From: Olivibacter sp. SDN3
GTDB lineage: Bacteria > Bacteroidota > Bacteroidia > Sphingobacteriales > Sphingobacteriaceae
Assembly: GCF_014334135.1 (NCBI RefSeq)
Contig: NZ_CP060497.1
Location: 3,348,001-3,412,000, forward strand
DNA: 64,000 bases
Direction of reading: 5' to 3'
Below the pieces are notes generated by a model. That model saw nothing but the letters and a program-made list of their open reading frames with translations. It was not told the origin of the DNA and did not search any database. Below are positions 15,904 through 26,000 of this stretch, piece by piece. The position numbers and the translations under genes are program-made. Numbering within the stretch: the stretch's first letter is position 1; each line of letters starts with the position of its first letter.

Positions 15904-17484
15904 TTACTTTATGTCTGTGGGAAGGGTTTCCAGATCGATACGGAAGAAATCAAAATCTGCGTAGCCGCCGATTTCTTTCTGTGCGTAGTTAAACAATGCG
16001 AAACGGTATCCCATAAAATGTGGAATGGTATACTTCATTTTCAGGACATCCCCAATTCGTTTCCAATTTTTACCATCCACACTATACGCGAAGACAGCCT
16101 CATCTTTTCCTACCTGGAAGTCACACCAGGCCTTGAAAAATACTTTCTTTTCGCTGAAAGATACTTTTTGTATAATTTCTTTTTCTCCTTTTTCTGGATT
16201 TTGCATCACAACGGCTGGCTCGCCATTCTTTATTTCGACACCGATTAAGCCGTATTGTTGCTGCAATAGCCCGAGACCTGCGAAATCGCCTTCTTTCATG
16301 TTTGAGAAATCAATGGATGTTTCGCCACTGGAGTATGGACCTATTGTACGTTGTGTAAGGGTATTTTTCGCCGACAGAAAGCTGGTGTCTATCCGAATGG
16401 TTTTTAACCGCAGGTAACCTTTGCGTTCATTGAGTGACCACGCTGAGTTGTCAGGGTTGTGATTCCATTGCCAAACTAAGGGGAGAGGCTCCGCTCCGCG
16501 TTTTCGATCAAATTCATCAGAGTCGACAATTCCCGGAATCAAATCTTTACTAGCAGGAAGATTCAAAACTTCGGGTACTTTACCGTCGATTCCAATTACT
16601 GGCCAGTCATTTTGCCACTTTACCGGTACAAGGTAAGGGATGCGTCCAACAGCACCTGCATCCCTGAAAAGATAGGCATACCACTCTCCACCTGGTGTGC
16701 TGATCACCCCCCCTTGAGCTACACCTTGATCTTGTAATGCAATCCGCCCTTCATAAGGCCCCGTGAGCTTGTTGGCACGGTGTACCACTACCGTCCGCAT
16801 ACCGCCTTTCGGCCAAGTGATATTAAAGATATAATATTTTCCATTGATTTTGAAGAGCTGGGAACCTTCAGCGGGCAAACCGATGTTATCTCCTGAAGGC
16901 GCACTGGCATTTTCAATGAGTACGTGCTCTTTGGTGCCGGGCTTTACTGCGGTGGCGTCCGAAGTGAGCTCGATCATTTTCAGTTTTCCACCACCGTATA
17001 CCATGTAAACGCGACCATCATCTTCAAAAAACAAGCTATGATCATGATATGCCGGACTGAAAGACGCTACTTTCCACGGACCCTTCTCAATATCCTGAGT
17101 ACTGTATATATACGTTTTATCGGTGGTCTGTGCAAATGTGCTCACATAATAGGTGCCATTGTGGTACCGGATACTGCTCGCCCACGAACCCCAGCCATAA
17201 GTGCTCTGGCCATTTTCAAGGGTCAAGGCGTCAACGCTGTCCAGTGTATCGTAAGCGTAACTGACCATCTCCCAGTTGACGAGGTCTTTAGACTTCATGA
17301 TCGGCACACCGGGATTCATATGCATAGTTGTGCTACTCATGTAGTAAGTGTCTCCCACACGGATCATGGCGATATCGGGCACATCAGCATAAATGATAGG
17401 GTTATGCGCCGATTGTGCAAACGTACAAACAGTCGATAGAAGACAAATGCAAGTAAGGAATAAAATAAAACGTATTTTTCTCAT
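15904..17484 (-). CDS. GH43 enzyme, two-domain (subfamily 12-like)
   Basis: A 526-residue protein with a signal peptide (FLTCICLLSTVCTFAQ). GH43 features are NPIIYADVPDIAMIRVGDTY at the start of blade 1 (base Asp), YHDHSLFFEDDGRVYMVYGG, and the acid Glu in GLPAEGSQLFKINGKYY. A C-terminal beta-sandwich begins around residue 310 (IVDSDEFD...PLPLVWQWNHNP). This organisation is typical of exo-acting arabinofuranosidases or xylosidases. It follows the first SusCD pair on the same strand, but a strong terminator (17653-17698) separates them. No TTTARACATT-type operator was found in its 243-nt upstream gap, so its expression may depend on readthrough or another signal. Confidence 0.88.
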   Translation of the reverse strand: MRKIRFILFLTCICLLSTVCTFAQSAHNPIIYADVPDIAMIRVGDTYYMSSTTMHMNPGVPIMKSKDLVNWEMVSYAYDTLDSVDALTLENGQSTYGWGSWASSIRYHNGTYYVSTFAQTTDKTYIYSTQDIEKGPWKVASFSPAYHDHSLFFEDDGRVYMVYGGGKLKMIELTSDATAVKPGTKEHVLIENASAPSGDNIGLPAEGSQLFKINGKYYIFNITWPKGGMRTVVVHRANKLTGPYEGRIALQDQGVAQGGVISTPGGEWYAYLFRDAGAVGRIPYLVPVKWQNDWPVIGIDGKVPEVLNLPASKDLIPGIVDSDEFDRKRGAEPLPLVWQWNHNPDNSAWSLNERKGYLRLKTIRIDTSFLSAKNTLTQRTIGPYSSGETSIDFSNMKEGDFAGLGLLQQQYGLIGVEIKNGEPAVVMQNPEKGEKEIIQKVSFSEKKVFFKAWCDFQVGKDEAVFAYSVDGKNWKRIGDVLKMKYTIPHFMGYRFALFNYAQKEIGGYADFDFFRIDLETLPTDIK

Positions 17485-17652
17485 AATAATAGCGGTACAG
17501 CAACAAGATACTGATCTTGATGTAATAAAATACGAGAATCTAAAATTATTTCATTAGTACCCTATTTTCAAGAAATCAATATCATGCGCCTGATTGTTTT
17601 TTTAAAAGTCTATTTTAAGTACTATATTTAATTCTGAAGGTGCAAATAATAT

Positions 17653-17698
17653 AGTTTGACAAAACCGCTATGCGTTTGCATAGCAGTTTTGTCAAACT
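17653..17698 (-). terminator. long hairpin terminator after susD
   Basis: A 21-nt left arm (17653-17673, AGTTTGACAAAACCGCTATG + C) and right arm (17678-17698) pair with a single mismatch around a GTTT loop. It lies 30 nt after the stop of the minus-strand susD and should end the susC-susD transcript. Confidence 0.85.
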
Positions 17699-17727
17699 GG
17701 GACTTGGGTTATTTACATATTTGTTGA

Positions 17728-19512
17728 TTACTGTCCGGCATAACCTGGATTTTGCGAGAACGGCGGCCCTTCTGTCACCAAATCTATCTGTTGTTGTGGG
17801 ATAGGTCGTAGGAGGTGGAAGTCTCTTACATTGGGTCCGCCTTCAAGATTGTATCTGGAAACCCGGTCTACAAGTGTTTGTGTTCTCGCGAGGTCCCACC
17901 AACGTGTATATTCACCATACATTTCCCGTGTACGCTCGTCAAGAATGAAATCAATATCTACATCGCCCGCTGTAATGGTTTGTGCGGTAAGCGCTGCGCT
18001 GTATTCTGCCTCAGTCTGGCCTGGCTGATAGGCAGCACGTCTGCGAAGTACGTTCAGCATATCGGCCGCTTCTTGTAGACTGGCACCACCTTTAAATGCA
18101 GCCTCAGCAGCGATAAGGTACACTTCAGCAAACCTGTATAGGATGAAAGGCCTATCCGAATAATCGTTCATGTCCACGCGTGTAGAGTCATCCCATTTCC
18201 GAAGACTGGGAAACATATTTCCAGTGAAGGGCACCGTTGCGCCCGACAAATGCTCGGGCTCCAGAATTATACCCTTGAAGTTTGCCCTTTCTTCGGCAGA
18301 TACTACCCGGTCTACACACCAGATGGCAGTATCTACCTGATTGATCAATTGTCCGCGGGGTGTTACTGCGCCTGCACTTCCTGAAGGTGCTTCCGGCATG
18401 CTGTTCGACAGCCAAATGGTTTGGAAGGTGCCGTGATAACGACTATCATGAACGCGGTCGGCAAATGCAACATCCAAGATATAGCGCATATTGGGACGAA
18501 TACGCTGCCATGGCCGTCCGTTGGGTACGTCACGCATAACAAGCGGGTCTCCACCACCTTCTGGATAGTTTGCATTAATAGTCGGATAGTTAGGCCGGAA
18601 GAAGAAGTTCGATTTATTTTCGCTAAGTTCCGTAGCACCAGCTCCCGGGGGCGAGTTTTGGCCAAACTTCAGATCGGCCGTACGATCAACGACCATTATC
18701 GTTTCCGGACCATATTCATTACCTTCTAGGAAAGCTTCCAAGAAATATGGCCAAAGGTCAAGACCATACAGGCCTTTGTTGTCTATAAGTTCTTTAGCGA
18801 GATTATAGGCATTGGTGAAATCTTCCGGTTGTGCCACGTCCGACCAGCCACGCCACAAATAGGTCTTTGCAAGCAGAAACAGGGCAGTAGCTTTATATGC
18901 AGGTTTACCCAAGCTCGCATCGGGCTGGTTAGGCAGGTCATTAATAGCAACCGTGAAATCTTCAATAATGGCATTGTAAACCTCGGCTTTGGGGCTACGT
19001 GAGTCTGCAGATGATACACTCGTATTGTACTCCAAATGTAGAGGCACATCGCCAAATGTAGTTACGAGATGATAATAGCAGAAAGCCCGGAGAAATCGAG
19101 CCTGTGCAAAAAGCCGTGTTTTTTGATCCTCCGGGATATCAGACTCCTCACCAAACTGAAATACACCGTTTAACGTGTTGATATTAATGTACATACTATT
19201 CCATAGACCTGCGTAATCATTGGCATTACTTGCCATTAGCGGAGAATAGGTGAAAAAGTGCTGCACGTCTGCGGCAGATCCACGGATCATCTCATCGCTG
19301 CCGCCATTGAATAATTGTGTGAATATTTGCGTTCCCCAGTGGCCTCTTAACGAAGAATACACGCCGGCAATACCACCTTCAATACCTTCAGGAGTACGGA
19401 AGAAAGCAGGATCGATACTGGCTCGCGGTTGCTCGTCCAGAATCTTGGTGCAACTCGCTTGAAAAATTAGTGCTGTTAAACCGATTAAGATTGCTTTATA
19501 TTGTGTTTTCAT
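17728..19512 (-). CDS. SusD/RagB-family outer-membrane glycan-binding lipoprotein
   Basis: A 594-residue lipoprotein with lipobox FQASC (Cys21), then the SusD opening TKILDEQPRASIDPAFF. Helical TPR-like segments (RFLRAFCYYHLVTTFGDVPL; ALFLLAKTYLWRG) and the C-terminal AEVYLIAAEAAF, NVLRRRAAY, DERTREMYGE and HLLRPIPQQQIDL...NPGY are all family hallmarks. SusD proteins cap the SusC porin and bind the oligosaccharide. It starts 16 nt after the susC stop. The substrate is inferred as xylan or arabinoxylan from the surrounding GH10 and GH43 genes. Confidence 0.95.
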   Translation of the reverse strand: MKTQYKAILIGLTALIFQASCTKILDEQPRASIDPAFFRTPEGIEGGIAGVYSSLRGHWGTQIFTQLFNGGSDEMIRGSAADVQHFFTYSPLMASNANDYAGLWNSMYININTLNGVFQFGEESDIPEDQKTRLFAQARFLRAFCYYHLVTTFGDVPLHLEYNTSVSSADSRSPKAEVYNAIIEDFTVAINDLPNQPDASLGKPAYKATALFLLAKTYLWRGWSDVAQPEDFTNAYNLAKELIDNKGLYGLDLWPYFLEAFLEGNEYGPETIMVVDRTADLKFGQNSPPGAGATELSENKSNFFFRPNYPTINANYPEGGGDPLVMRDVPNGRPWQRIRPNMRYILDVAFADRVHDSRYHGTFQTIWLSNSMPEAPSGSAGAVTPRGQLINQVDTAIWCVDRVVSAEERANFKGIILEPEHLSGATVPFTGNMFPSLRKWDDSTRVDMNDYSDRPFILYRFAEVYLIAAEAAFKGGASLQEAADMLNVLRRRAAYQPGQTEAEYSAALTAQTITAGDVDIDFILDERTREMYGEYTRWWDLARTQTLVDRVSRYNLEGGPNVRDFHLLRPIPQQQIDLVTEGPPFSQNPGYAGQ

Positions 19513-19528
19513 AATTTTTCGTATTGAT

Positions 19529-22500
19529 TTAAAAGTTAAGGTTTACACCAAATATAAACTGCCGGGTAGGAGGAACGCCCATACCAACGGTGATGGCACG
19601 TTCAACAACCGGTGTACCGCCAACTGGTGTTCCTACAGCGTTACCATAACCATTTCCTTCAGGATCTATACCTAAGCCGTCGCGTATCAGCGGTGCCCAA
19701 AGGATAAATGGATTTTGCGCTGATGCGTAGAGGCGAAGGGAGCCAATGCCGAGATTGGAAAGGTAGCGCTCCGGAATGTTGTAACCAAGGGTAATTGTTC
19801 TGAGTTTAATAAACGAGCCATCGCGATAGGATAAGGTACTGGTATATTCCAATGCATCTCTGCTTGCGTCCGGTTGAGGAAAAGCATTTGTTGGATTATC
19901 GGGTGTCCAATAGTCGACCTTATACTGGTTAACCCTACTGTTTCCGAAGAAAGGGTAACCCGCCGCACCTCCATCTGCGGTTAGGTAATTGGCAACTACC
20001 GTTTGACCAAATCGACCGAAAGCGACGATGTTCAGATCGAAGTTTTTGTAGGAAAAACGATTACTAAGACCTGCAACAAAATCCGGCTGGAAATTACCAA
20101 TTACCTGACGATCTTCTGCATCGATTATACCATTCTGATCGACGTCTTCGATTTTGATATCTCCAGGAAAAGCACCATATACCGCTGCCTGTTCCGCCTC
20201 ATGACTTTGCCATATACCAATTTTTTTTACGTCAAAAATTACAGTCATCGGTTGCCCCACGTACCAACCATTACCGATATCTTCAGTAAGGCCGGGTTGT
20301 AGCTCCACTATCTTTTCGCGGTTTAAAGAAAAGTTTGCATCGCTCTCCCAACGGAACCCTCCATCGGTATTGACATTAATGCTGGTTAACGTAGCTTCAA
20401 AGCCATTTCCAGCTGTTTTTCCTTGGTTGATCAACACAGAATTGGCTCCGTTACTTCTGGGAAGCTCCTTACTTAACAAAATGTCACGGGTGGTGATATT
20501 ATAATATTCTAGAGCGCCAGAAAGTCGACCGCCAAAGAGACTGAAGTCGAGTCCGATATTATAGCCCTTCGTAGATTCCCATGTTAGGTCAGGATTGGGT
20601 AAGGTGTTGAAAACATATCCCCCAACGAGGTTATGATTGGCAAGGGTACCCCGGCCATAATTATAAAAGTTTGACGTTAAGCTACCTATGGTGGTATATG
20701 GGCTGATCGTTTGGTTGGAGGATACTCCCCAACCCGCACGGAGCTTCAAATCATTAATAAAACCAACCTGTTGCATGAAGCTTTCCTCACTGACGTTCCA
20801 TCCAGCGGAAATAGCTGGGTAGGTAAACCATTGGTTTCCGGGTGCAAGTACGGAAGATCCGTCACTTCTTACCGTTGCCGTAATCATGTATTTATTGTCA
20901 TAAGAATAGAATGCCCGTCCCATGTAGGCCATTAGTCCTCGTTCATTAAATATGCCGGCCTCTGGATTTACGGCGTTAATTAACTGGAAGTTGTAGTCTT
21001 GTATGTAGTCTGCCGGTACGCCTTGCCCTTGAAAGCCCTGCTCTTGAAAATGGTTTTTAACTATTTCGAACATCGCAGTACCTTGGATACGATGCTTTTC
21101 GGCAAATGTTTTTTCATAGGTCAGCCGGTGATCAATTGTGTATTGCCATTGCTCCGTATTGCGCTGCATGACATTGGATCCAGCGGTTGAGGTGTTTAAG
21201 TTGAAGACAGTCCCTGGACCAAAGTAGTCGCTGTTACGTGTCTGGATCCAGTCTAAGGTAAGTGTACTCCTGAATTTTAATTCGTCTAGTATAGACACTT
21301 CACCATAAAGATTACTCAATGTTCTAAACCGTCTGGTATGTGCTTTGATTTTATCATTATTTCCGATAGATGTCAAAGGACTCATTTGATTGGCATCGTT
21401 TGACTGCTGAAAAGCAGGCATCATGTTGATACTTCCATCTTCGTTATAGGGAAGGTAAAGCGGACTGAGTCTTAGGCCAGCACTATACGCATTGACGCCA
21501 ACACGATTGGCGTAACTCATGGTATTATTGGTCGTGATACCAATGCGCAGTCGCTTGCTCAATTGATGATCAATGGCTATGCGGAATGATCCGCGGTCAA
21601 ATCGCTGATCATGGACAATACCCGTCTCCCGGAAGAAACCACCACCGAAACTATACTGCGTGGCTTCATTTCCACCGACCACACTGAGGTTGTGATCCGT
21701 TCTTATACCTGTCGTAAGTAGGAGGTTTTGCCAGTCTGTACTGACTCCATTAGCGAGGTTTTGCTGCTCTATGGGCGTTAGCGGGTTGGGGTGGGGGCCA
21801 TCCGGGTTGGGCTGGCCGCGTCTAGCCGCTTCCTTAAATGCAGCGTATTCTTCTCCGTTAAATACATCATAGGTGTCCAGAGCAGAAGAAATTCCGAAGA
21901 AACCATTATATGAAGCTCTCGCTTTGCCTGCCTGTCCGCGTTTTGTCGTGATGATGATAACACCACCAGAGCCTCTTGATCCATAAATAGCAGTCGCTGA
22001 CGCGTCCTTGAGAATATCCATGGATTCAATATCGTTCGGATTGATATCGTTAATACTGCCCCCTGAAATGGCTATTCCGTCGACTACTAATAGCGGACCG
22101 TTCTGTGCATTATTTGCGCCTGACGATGTTGCTAGAGATCGGTTCCCGCGAATCCTAATCTCACCGCCTGTACCGATTTGGTTGCTATTGTTGACAATGT
22201 CTACGCCCGCTGCGCGACCCTGGAGCTGATTATAGATGTTTGGTGCACCAACCTCCCGCAAAGTTTCTCCTTTAACGGAAACCGTAGAGCCGGTCAGGTC
22301 TTTTTTTCGCTGCGTTCCATAACCGATGACAACAACCTCGTCCATATCTAAAGCCTGCGAGCCAAGTTCAATATTAAAGTTAGCACCGCTGCTGATCACA
22401 ATTTCACGAGCACGGTAACCCACGCTGGTTACAACTAGAATTTCACCATTATCTGCATCAATAGCAAAATTTCCCTGCTCATTGGAACTTGTGCCGCGGG

Positions 22501-22699
22501 TAGTCCCCTTGATCTGTATTGTTGCGCCGACAATTGCTTGGCCATCTTCCGTCATTATCCTCCCTTGAATTGCGCTTTGTTGGGCAAAGGTCGGACTGAT
22601 ACCCATTAATAAGAGTATGGGAAGTAGGTAACCGAAACATATCCGGTAGACGCCGGGGGTATTTGTTAGTTTTTTTTCTACATGGTTCATTTTTTTCAT
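19529..22699 (-). CDS. SusC/RagA-family TonB-dependent transporter
   Basis: A 1056-residue outer-membrane importer. After the signal sequence (ending GISPTFAQQ) comes a carboxypeptidase-regulatory-like domain (IQGRIMTEDGQAIVGATIQI), the SusC linker MDEVVVIGYGTQRKKDLTGS, a plug domain (RGRAAGVDI-type segment; MDILKDASATAIYGSRGSGG) and a 22-strand barrel ending in the aromatic F (FIFGVNLNF). It imports oligosaccharides bound by the adjacent SusD. It is read divergently from the HTCS gene, and the predicted HTCS operator lies in the intergenic region, so induction by xylo-oligosaccharides is likely. Confidence 0.95.
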   Translation of the reverse strand: MKKMNHVEKKLTNTPGVYRICFGYLLPILLLMGISPTFAQQSAIQGRIMTEDGQAIVGATIQIKGTTRGTSSNEQGNFAIDADNGEILVVTSVGYRAREIVISSGANFNIELGSQALDMDEVVVIGYGTQRKKDLTGSTVSVKGETLREVGAPNIYNQLQGRAAGVDIVNNSNQIGTGGEIRIRGNRSLATSSGANNAQNGPLLVVDGIAISGGSINDINPNDIESMDILKDASATAIYGSRGSGGVIIITTKRGQAGKARASYNGFFGISSALDTYDVFNGEEYAAFKEAARRGQPNPDGPHPNPLTPIEQQNLANGVSTDWQNLLLTTGIRTDHNLSVVGGNEATQYSFGGGFFRETGIVHDQRFDRGSFRIAIDHQLSKRLRIGITTNNTMSYANRVGVNAYSAGLRLSPLYLPYNEDGSINMMPAFQQSNDANQMSPLTSIGNNDKIKAHTRRFRTLSNLYGEVSILDELKFRSTLTLDWIQTRNSDYFGPGTVFNLNTSTAGSNVMQRNTEQWQYTIDHRLTYEKTFAEKHRIQGTAMFEIVKNHFQEQGFQGQGVPADYIQDYNFQLINAVNPEAGIFNERGLMAYMGRAFYSYDNKYMITATVRSDGSSVLAPGNQWFTYPAISAGWNVSEESFMQQVGFINDLKLRAGWGVSSNQTISPYTTIGSLTSNFYNYGRGTLANHNLVGGYVFNTLPNPDLTWESTKGYNIGLDFSLFGGRLSGALEYYNITTRDILLSKELPRSNGANSVLINQGKTAGNGFEATLTSINVNTDGGFRWESDANFSLNREKIVELQPGLTEDIGNGWYVGQPMTVIFDVKKIGIWQSHEAEQAAVYGAFPGDIKIEDVDQNGIIDAEDRQVIGNFQPDFVAGLSNRFSYKNFDLNIVAFGRFGQTVVANYLTADGGAAGYPFFGNSRVNQYKVDYWTPDNPTNAFPQPDASRDALEYTSTLSYRDGSFIKLRTITLGYNIPERYLSNLGIGSLRLYASAQNPFILWAPLIRDGLGIDPEGNGYGNAVGTPVGGTPVVERAITVGMGVPPTRQFIFGVNLNF

Positions 22700-22884
22700 T
22701 TTAAAAGGTCATCCGGGAAAATTGGTTAATAAAATTTGGTTCTTTTTTGGTATTGTCGATACATTCGCAGTTCCAATACGCAGTATATGTTGATGACACT
22801 AATTTTGTTATTGGTCAGCCCCGCCATAAAAGCATAATCCTGCGTAGGTTTAAATCATATTGGTTACACGATTTGGATCTTATT

Positions 22885-22952
22885 CAAAGCTACAAGAGTA
22901 TTATGGAGCACTGTTAGTAAGAATGTCTAAATTACCAGTAAAAATGTCTAAA
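22885..22952 (-). promoter_or_regulatory. predicted HTCS operator and promoter of susCD pair 1
   Basis: Read on the minus strand, TTTAGACATTTTTACT (from 22952) and TTTAGACATTCTTACT (from 22931) are direct repeats 21 nt apart, identical at 15 of 16 positions. TAGCTTTG (22892-22885), a -7 box of TAnnTTTG type, starts 60 nt after the first unit. No TTG-type -33 box sits 19-21 nt upstream of it. The susC start is 185 nt further on. The site lies in the gap facing the HTCS gene, and the same layout recurs at 11042, 27294 and 37717. Confidence 0.72.
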
Positions 22953-23092
22953 TATATGCGTGAGTAGTCTTTTTAGGTAGCTGAGATATTTAATTTTATT
23001 TTTAATGCAAACGTTGGAATAATTTTTTAACTTAGCATTTAACTAACGATTATTCGACACTGGTGGGGTTAGCCTCCCAAGAAACCTATTTT

Positions 23093-26000
23093 ATGCGTGC
23101 ACGGATACTTATTATACCTGAAATAATTATCAAGATGTTATTTGGTGTACTGATTTGTACGCCGATATCTATTCTTAGCCAAGAATTACCACGGAGTTTT
23201 AAAACATATTCAGCCGAAGATGGCCTGTCTTCAAGCACAATTTATGATATTTTGAAAGATGAGTTTGGTTTCCTATGGCTTGCTACTGAAGACGGATTAA
23301 ACCGTTTTGATGGCACGACGTTTAAGAGCTACCGGTATGACCCGCAACAGGCCGGTGGTCTCAGAACTAACCATGTCACGGCATTGCATGAAGGTGGCGA
23401 TGGTTCGTTGTGGATTGGCACAAATGGTGGAGCACTTAGTTTTTATGATAGAAGTAGAGATTCCATTATCAGCTATGAGGTCGAGATTGACCACCGCGAC
23501 TTTAGCACTGCAATTACGGCTATTGCATCCGATAACAACGGGTTTGTCTGGGTTGCTTCATATGGTGGGCTATATATTATTGATGCCAAGACCAAACATG
23601 TTGTGGATCGTCCGGCATATAATGCGGTAATGAATCAATTGAACGGAATGAACTCCCTAACGCTATTTTACGATAGTCAGGAACGAATGTGGATTGGCAC
23701 AGATGAGGGGCTATTTCTCTATACAAAAGATTTGACGCTAAACAAGCACTACAGATCTTCAAACGGAATTGAAGGATTAGCCGATAACGAGGTAATGGCT
23801 ATTGCTGAAGATAGCAAAAAGCGGATGTGGATAGGTACCATGAACGGTATCAGCCTGTTCAACCCAAATGGTAGCCATAATCGAAATTTCAACACAAGCA
23901 CCACGAATGGGCGGATAAGTAGCAACACGATATATGCTTTGGCTACCGACGGAGATAGCGGTGTCTGGGTGGGTACGGATGAAGGGCTGGATATATTGGA
24001 TATTTCATCCTTTACCTCTACGCATATTCGACCAAATAGCCGAGAGGTTCACAGTTTAAGCAGTCGGTCTATCCGTTCCATTCTCATTGATCATGCTGGG
24101 ATTTATTGGATAGGAACATTTCAGGGTGGATTGAATAAATATGACAAGAACTTGAGCCATTTCGTACTGAAGGAGTCTAACCCCTTCGACCCATCTGGCT
24201 TACGAGCTCCCGTCGTAACCTCATTTGCCGAACATGAGGGTAATGCTTTTGTTGGAACAGACGGTGGTGGACTCCATTTTTATAATCGCAATTTAGATTT
24301 ATTTGAACATATAGAACTGGAAAGTTCGACGAACGATCGTCCGCATGATCTTAATATTCTGGCCATGACGATGACCCGTAACGGTAAATTATGGATAGGG
24401 ACATATCACGATGGACTGTTTGGTTATGATCCGCTCAAGAAAGTAACAAAGCGTTATCACAAAGGGAACAATGCGAAAGACTTAAATCACAATGATGTTT
24501 TTTGCGTAAAAGAAGATCGCCAGCAAAGGCTCTGGATTGGTACGAATGGAGGAGGGATAAACATATTGAGCAAATCGGGAGATCAAATAGAAAAATATGT
24601 CCATCAATCCTCGAATGAAGGCGATCCCAGACAGCCGTCAAGCAATTACATCCGTGCTCTGGAGGAGGACAGCAAAGGGCAGATGTGGGTAGGGACCTAT
24701 GGTTCAGGAATCTCTGTTTTTAATCCCGAGACTGGGCGTTTCGTCTTTTATACAAAACAAAACAGCGCTTTACCCAGCAATTATATTCTGGCAATCAAAG
24801 AAGATCAAGCGGGGAATATCTGGGTAGGGACAGAGGGAAATGGGGTTGGGCTTTTGAAAAGAGGCGATACTTCTTTTCAGACATTTTCAGAAACTGATGG
24901 ATTGATCAACAGTGTCGTTGTAAATATCGTCGAAGATCAATCCGGTAAGTTATGGTTCAGTACCAATAGGGGGTTGACTTGTTATGAAGCTTCGCAAGAG
25001 AAGTTTAAAAGTTATTCCAGGCAGGTAGGTCTGCAGTCCGGAGCCTTCATGCGGGGGGCAGGCATCTGTCTTGCTGATGGGGCACTTTTTTTCGGTGGGC
25101 AGAAAGGCATGAATTATTTTCATCCCGAAAATCTGAAGACAAATTATAACGTTCCACCAGTGGTATTGACCGATCTCATGGTTAATAACAAGTTGGTTGA
25201 ACCAACTACCGATGGCCCCATTAAGGTTCCGCTTATGCTTTCCAGTGAAGTTAGACTCAAATATAGGCAGAACTTCGCTATCGCTTTTGAAGCACTGAAC
25301 TTTACAGCACCGGAACAGAATAATTATATGTATCGACTGGAGGGCTTTGATAAGACCTGGATGCCTGTTGGTAAGGAGCATAGTGCATATTATACGAACT
25401 TGGATCCGGGCACATACACGTTCCATGTAAAAGCAAGTAACAATGATGGTATCTGGAATGAAGATGGTACGTCGATTACTGTTTTTGTTGCACCTCCCTT
25501 TTGGCGAACCAATTTCGCCTATGCGATGTATATATTGTGTTTCCTCGGAGGGGGCTGGTACATGCGTCATCGCGGGATTAAAAAATTAAGGGCCAATTTT
25601 GCGGTGGAGCAGGAAAGATTGCGTTCCAAACAGCTGATTGAACAAGAACGGCAGGAAGCCGAGCATTTACATCGCTTAGATCGTATGAAAATCAAGTTTC
25701 TGACCAACTTAAGCCACGAGTTTCGTACACCAATTTCCCTGATCATGGGACCTGTAGATCAACTTTTAACTACGATAAAAGACGATGGTACCTCCAGTCA
25801 GCTAACATTAATAAAACGAAATGCAAGAAGGTTGTTGAATTTGGTAAACCAGCTTTTGGACTTTCGAAAAATGGAAGAGCAGGAGGTCAAACTCCATTGC
25901 AGTAGAGGTAATATTGTAGCATTTCTAGAGGAGGTTAGCGATGTCTTTAATGATATGGCCTTAAGGAAAAAGCTGGATTACGCATTTTACAGTGAATTGG

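Noticed and set aside
24435-25570. Long minus-strand frames inside the HTCS gene and similar frames inside the SusC genes
   Set aside because: They are antisense shadows of strongly conserved coding sequence with no recognisable domains of their own.
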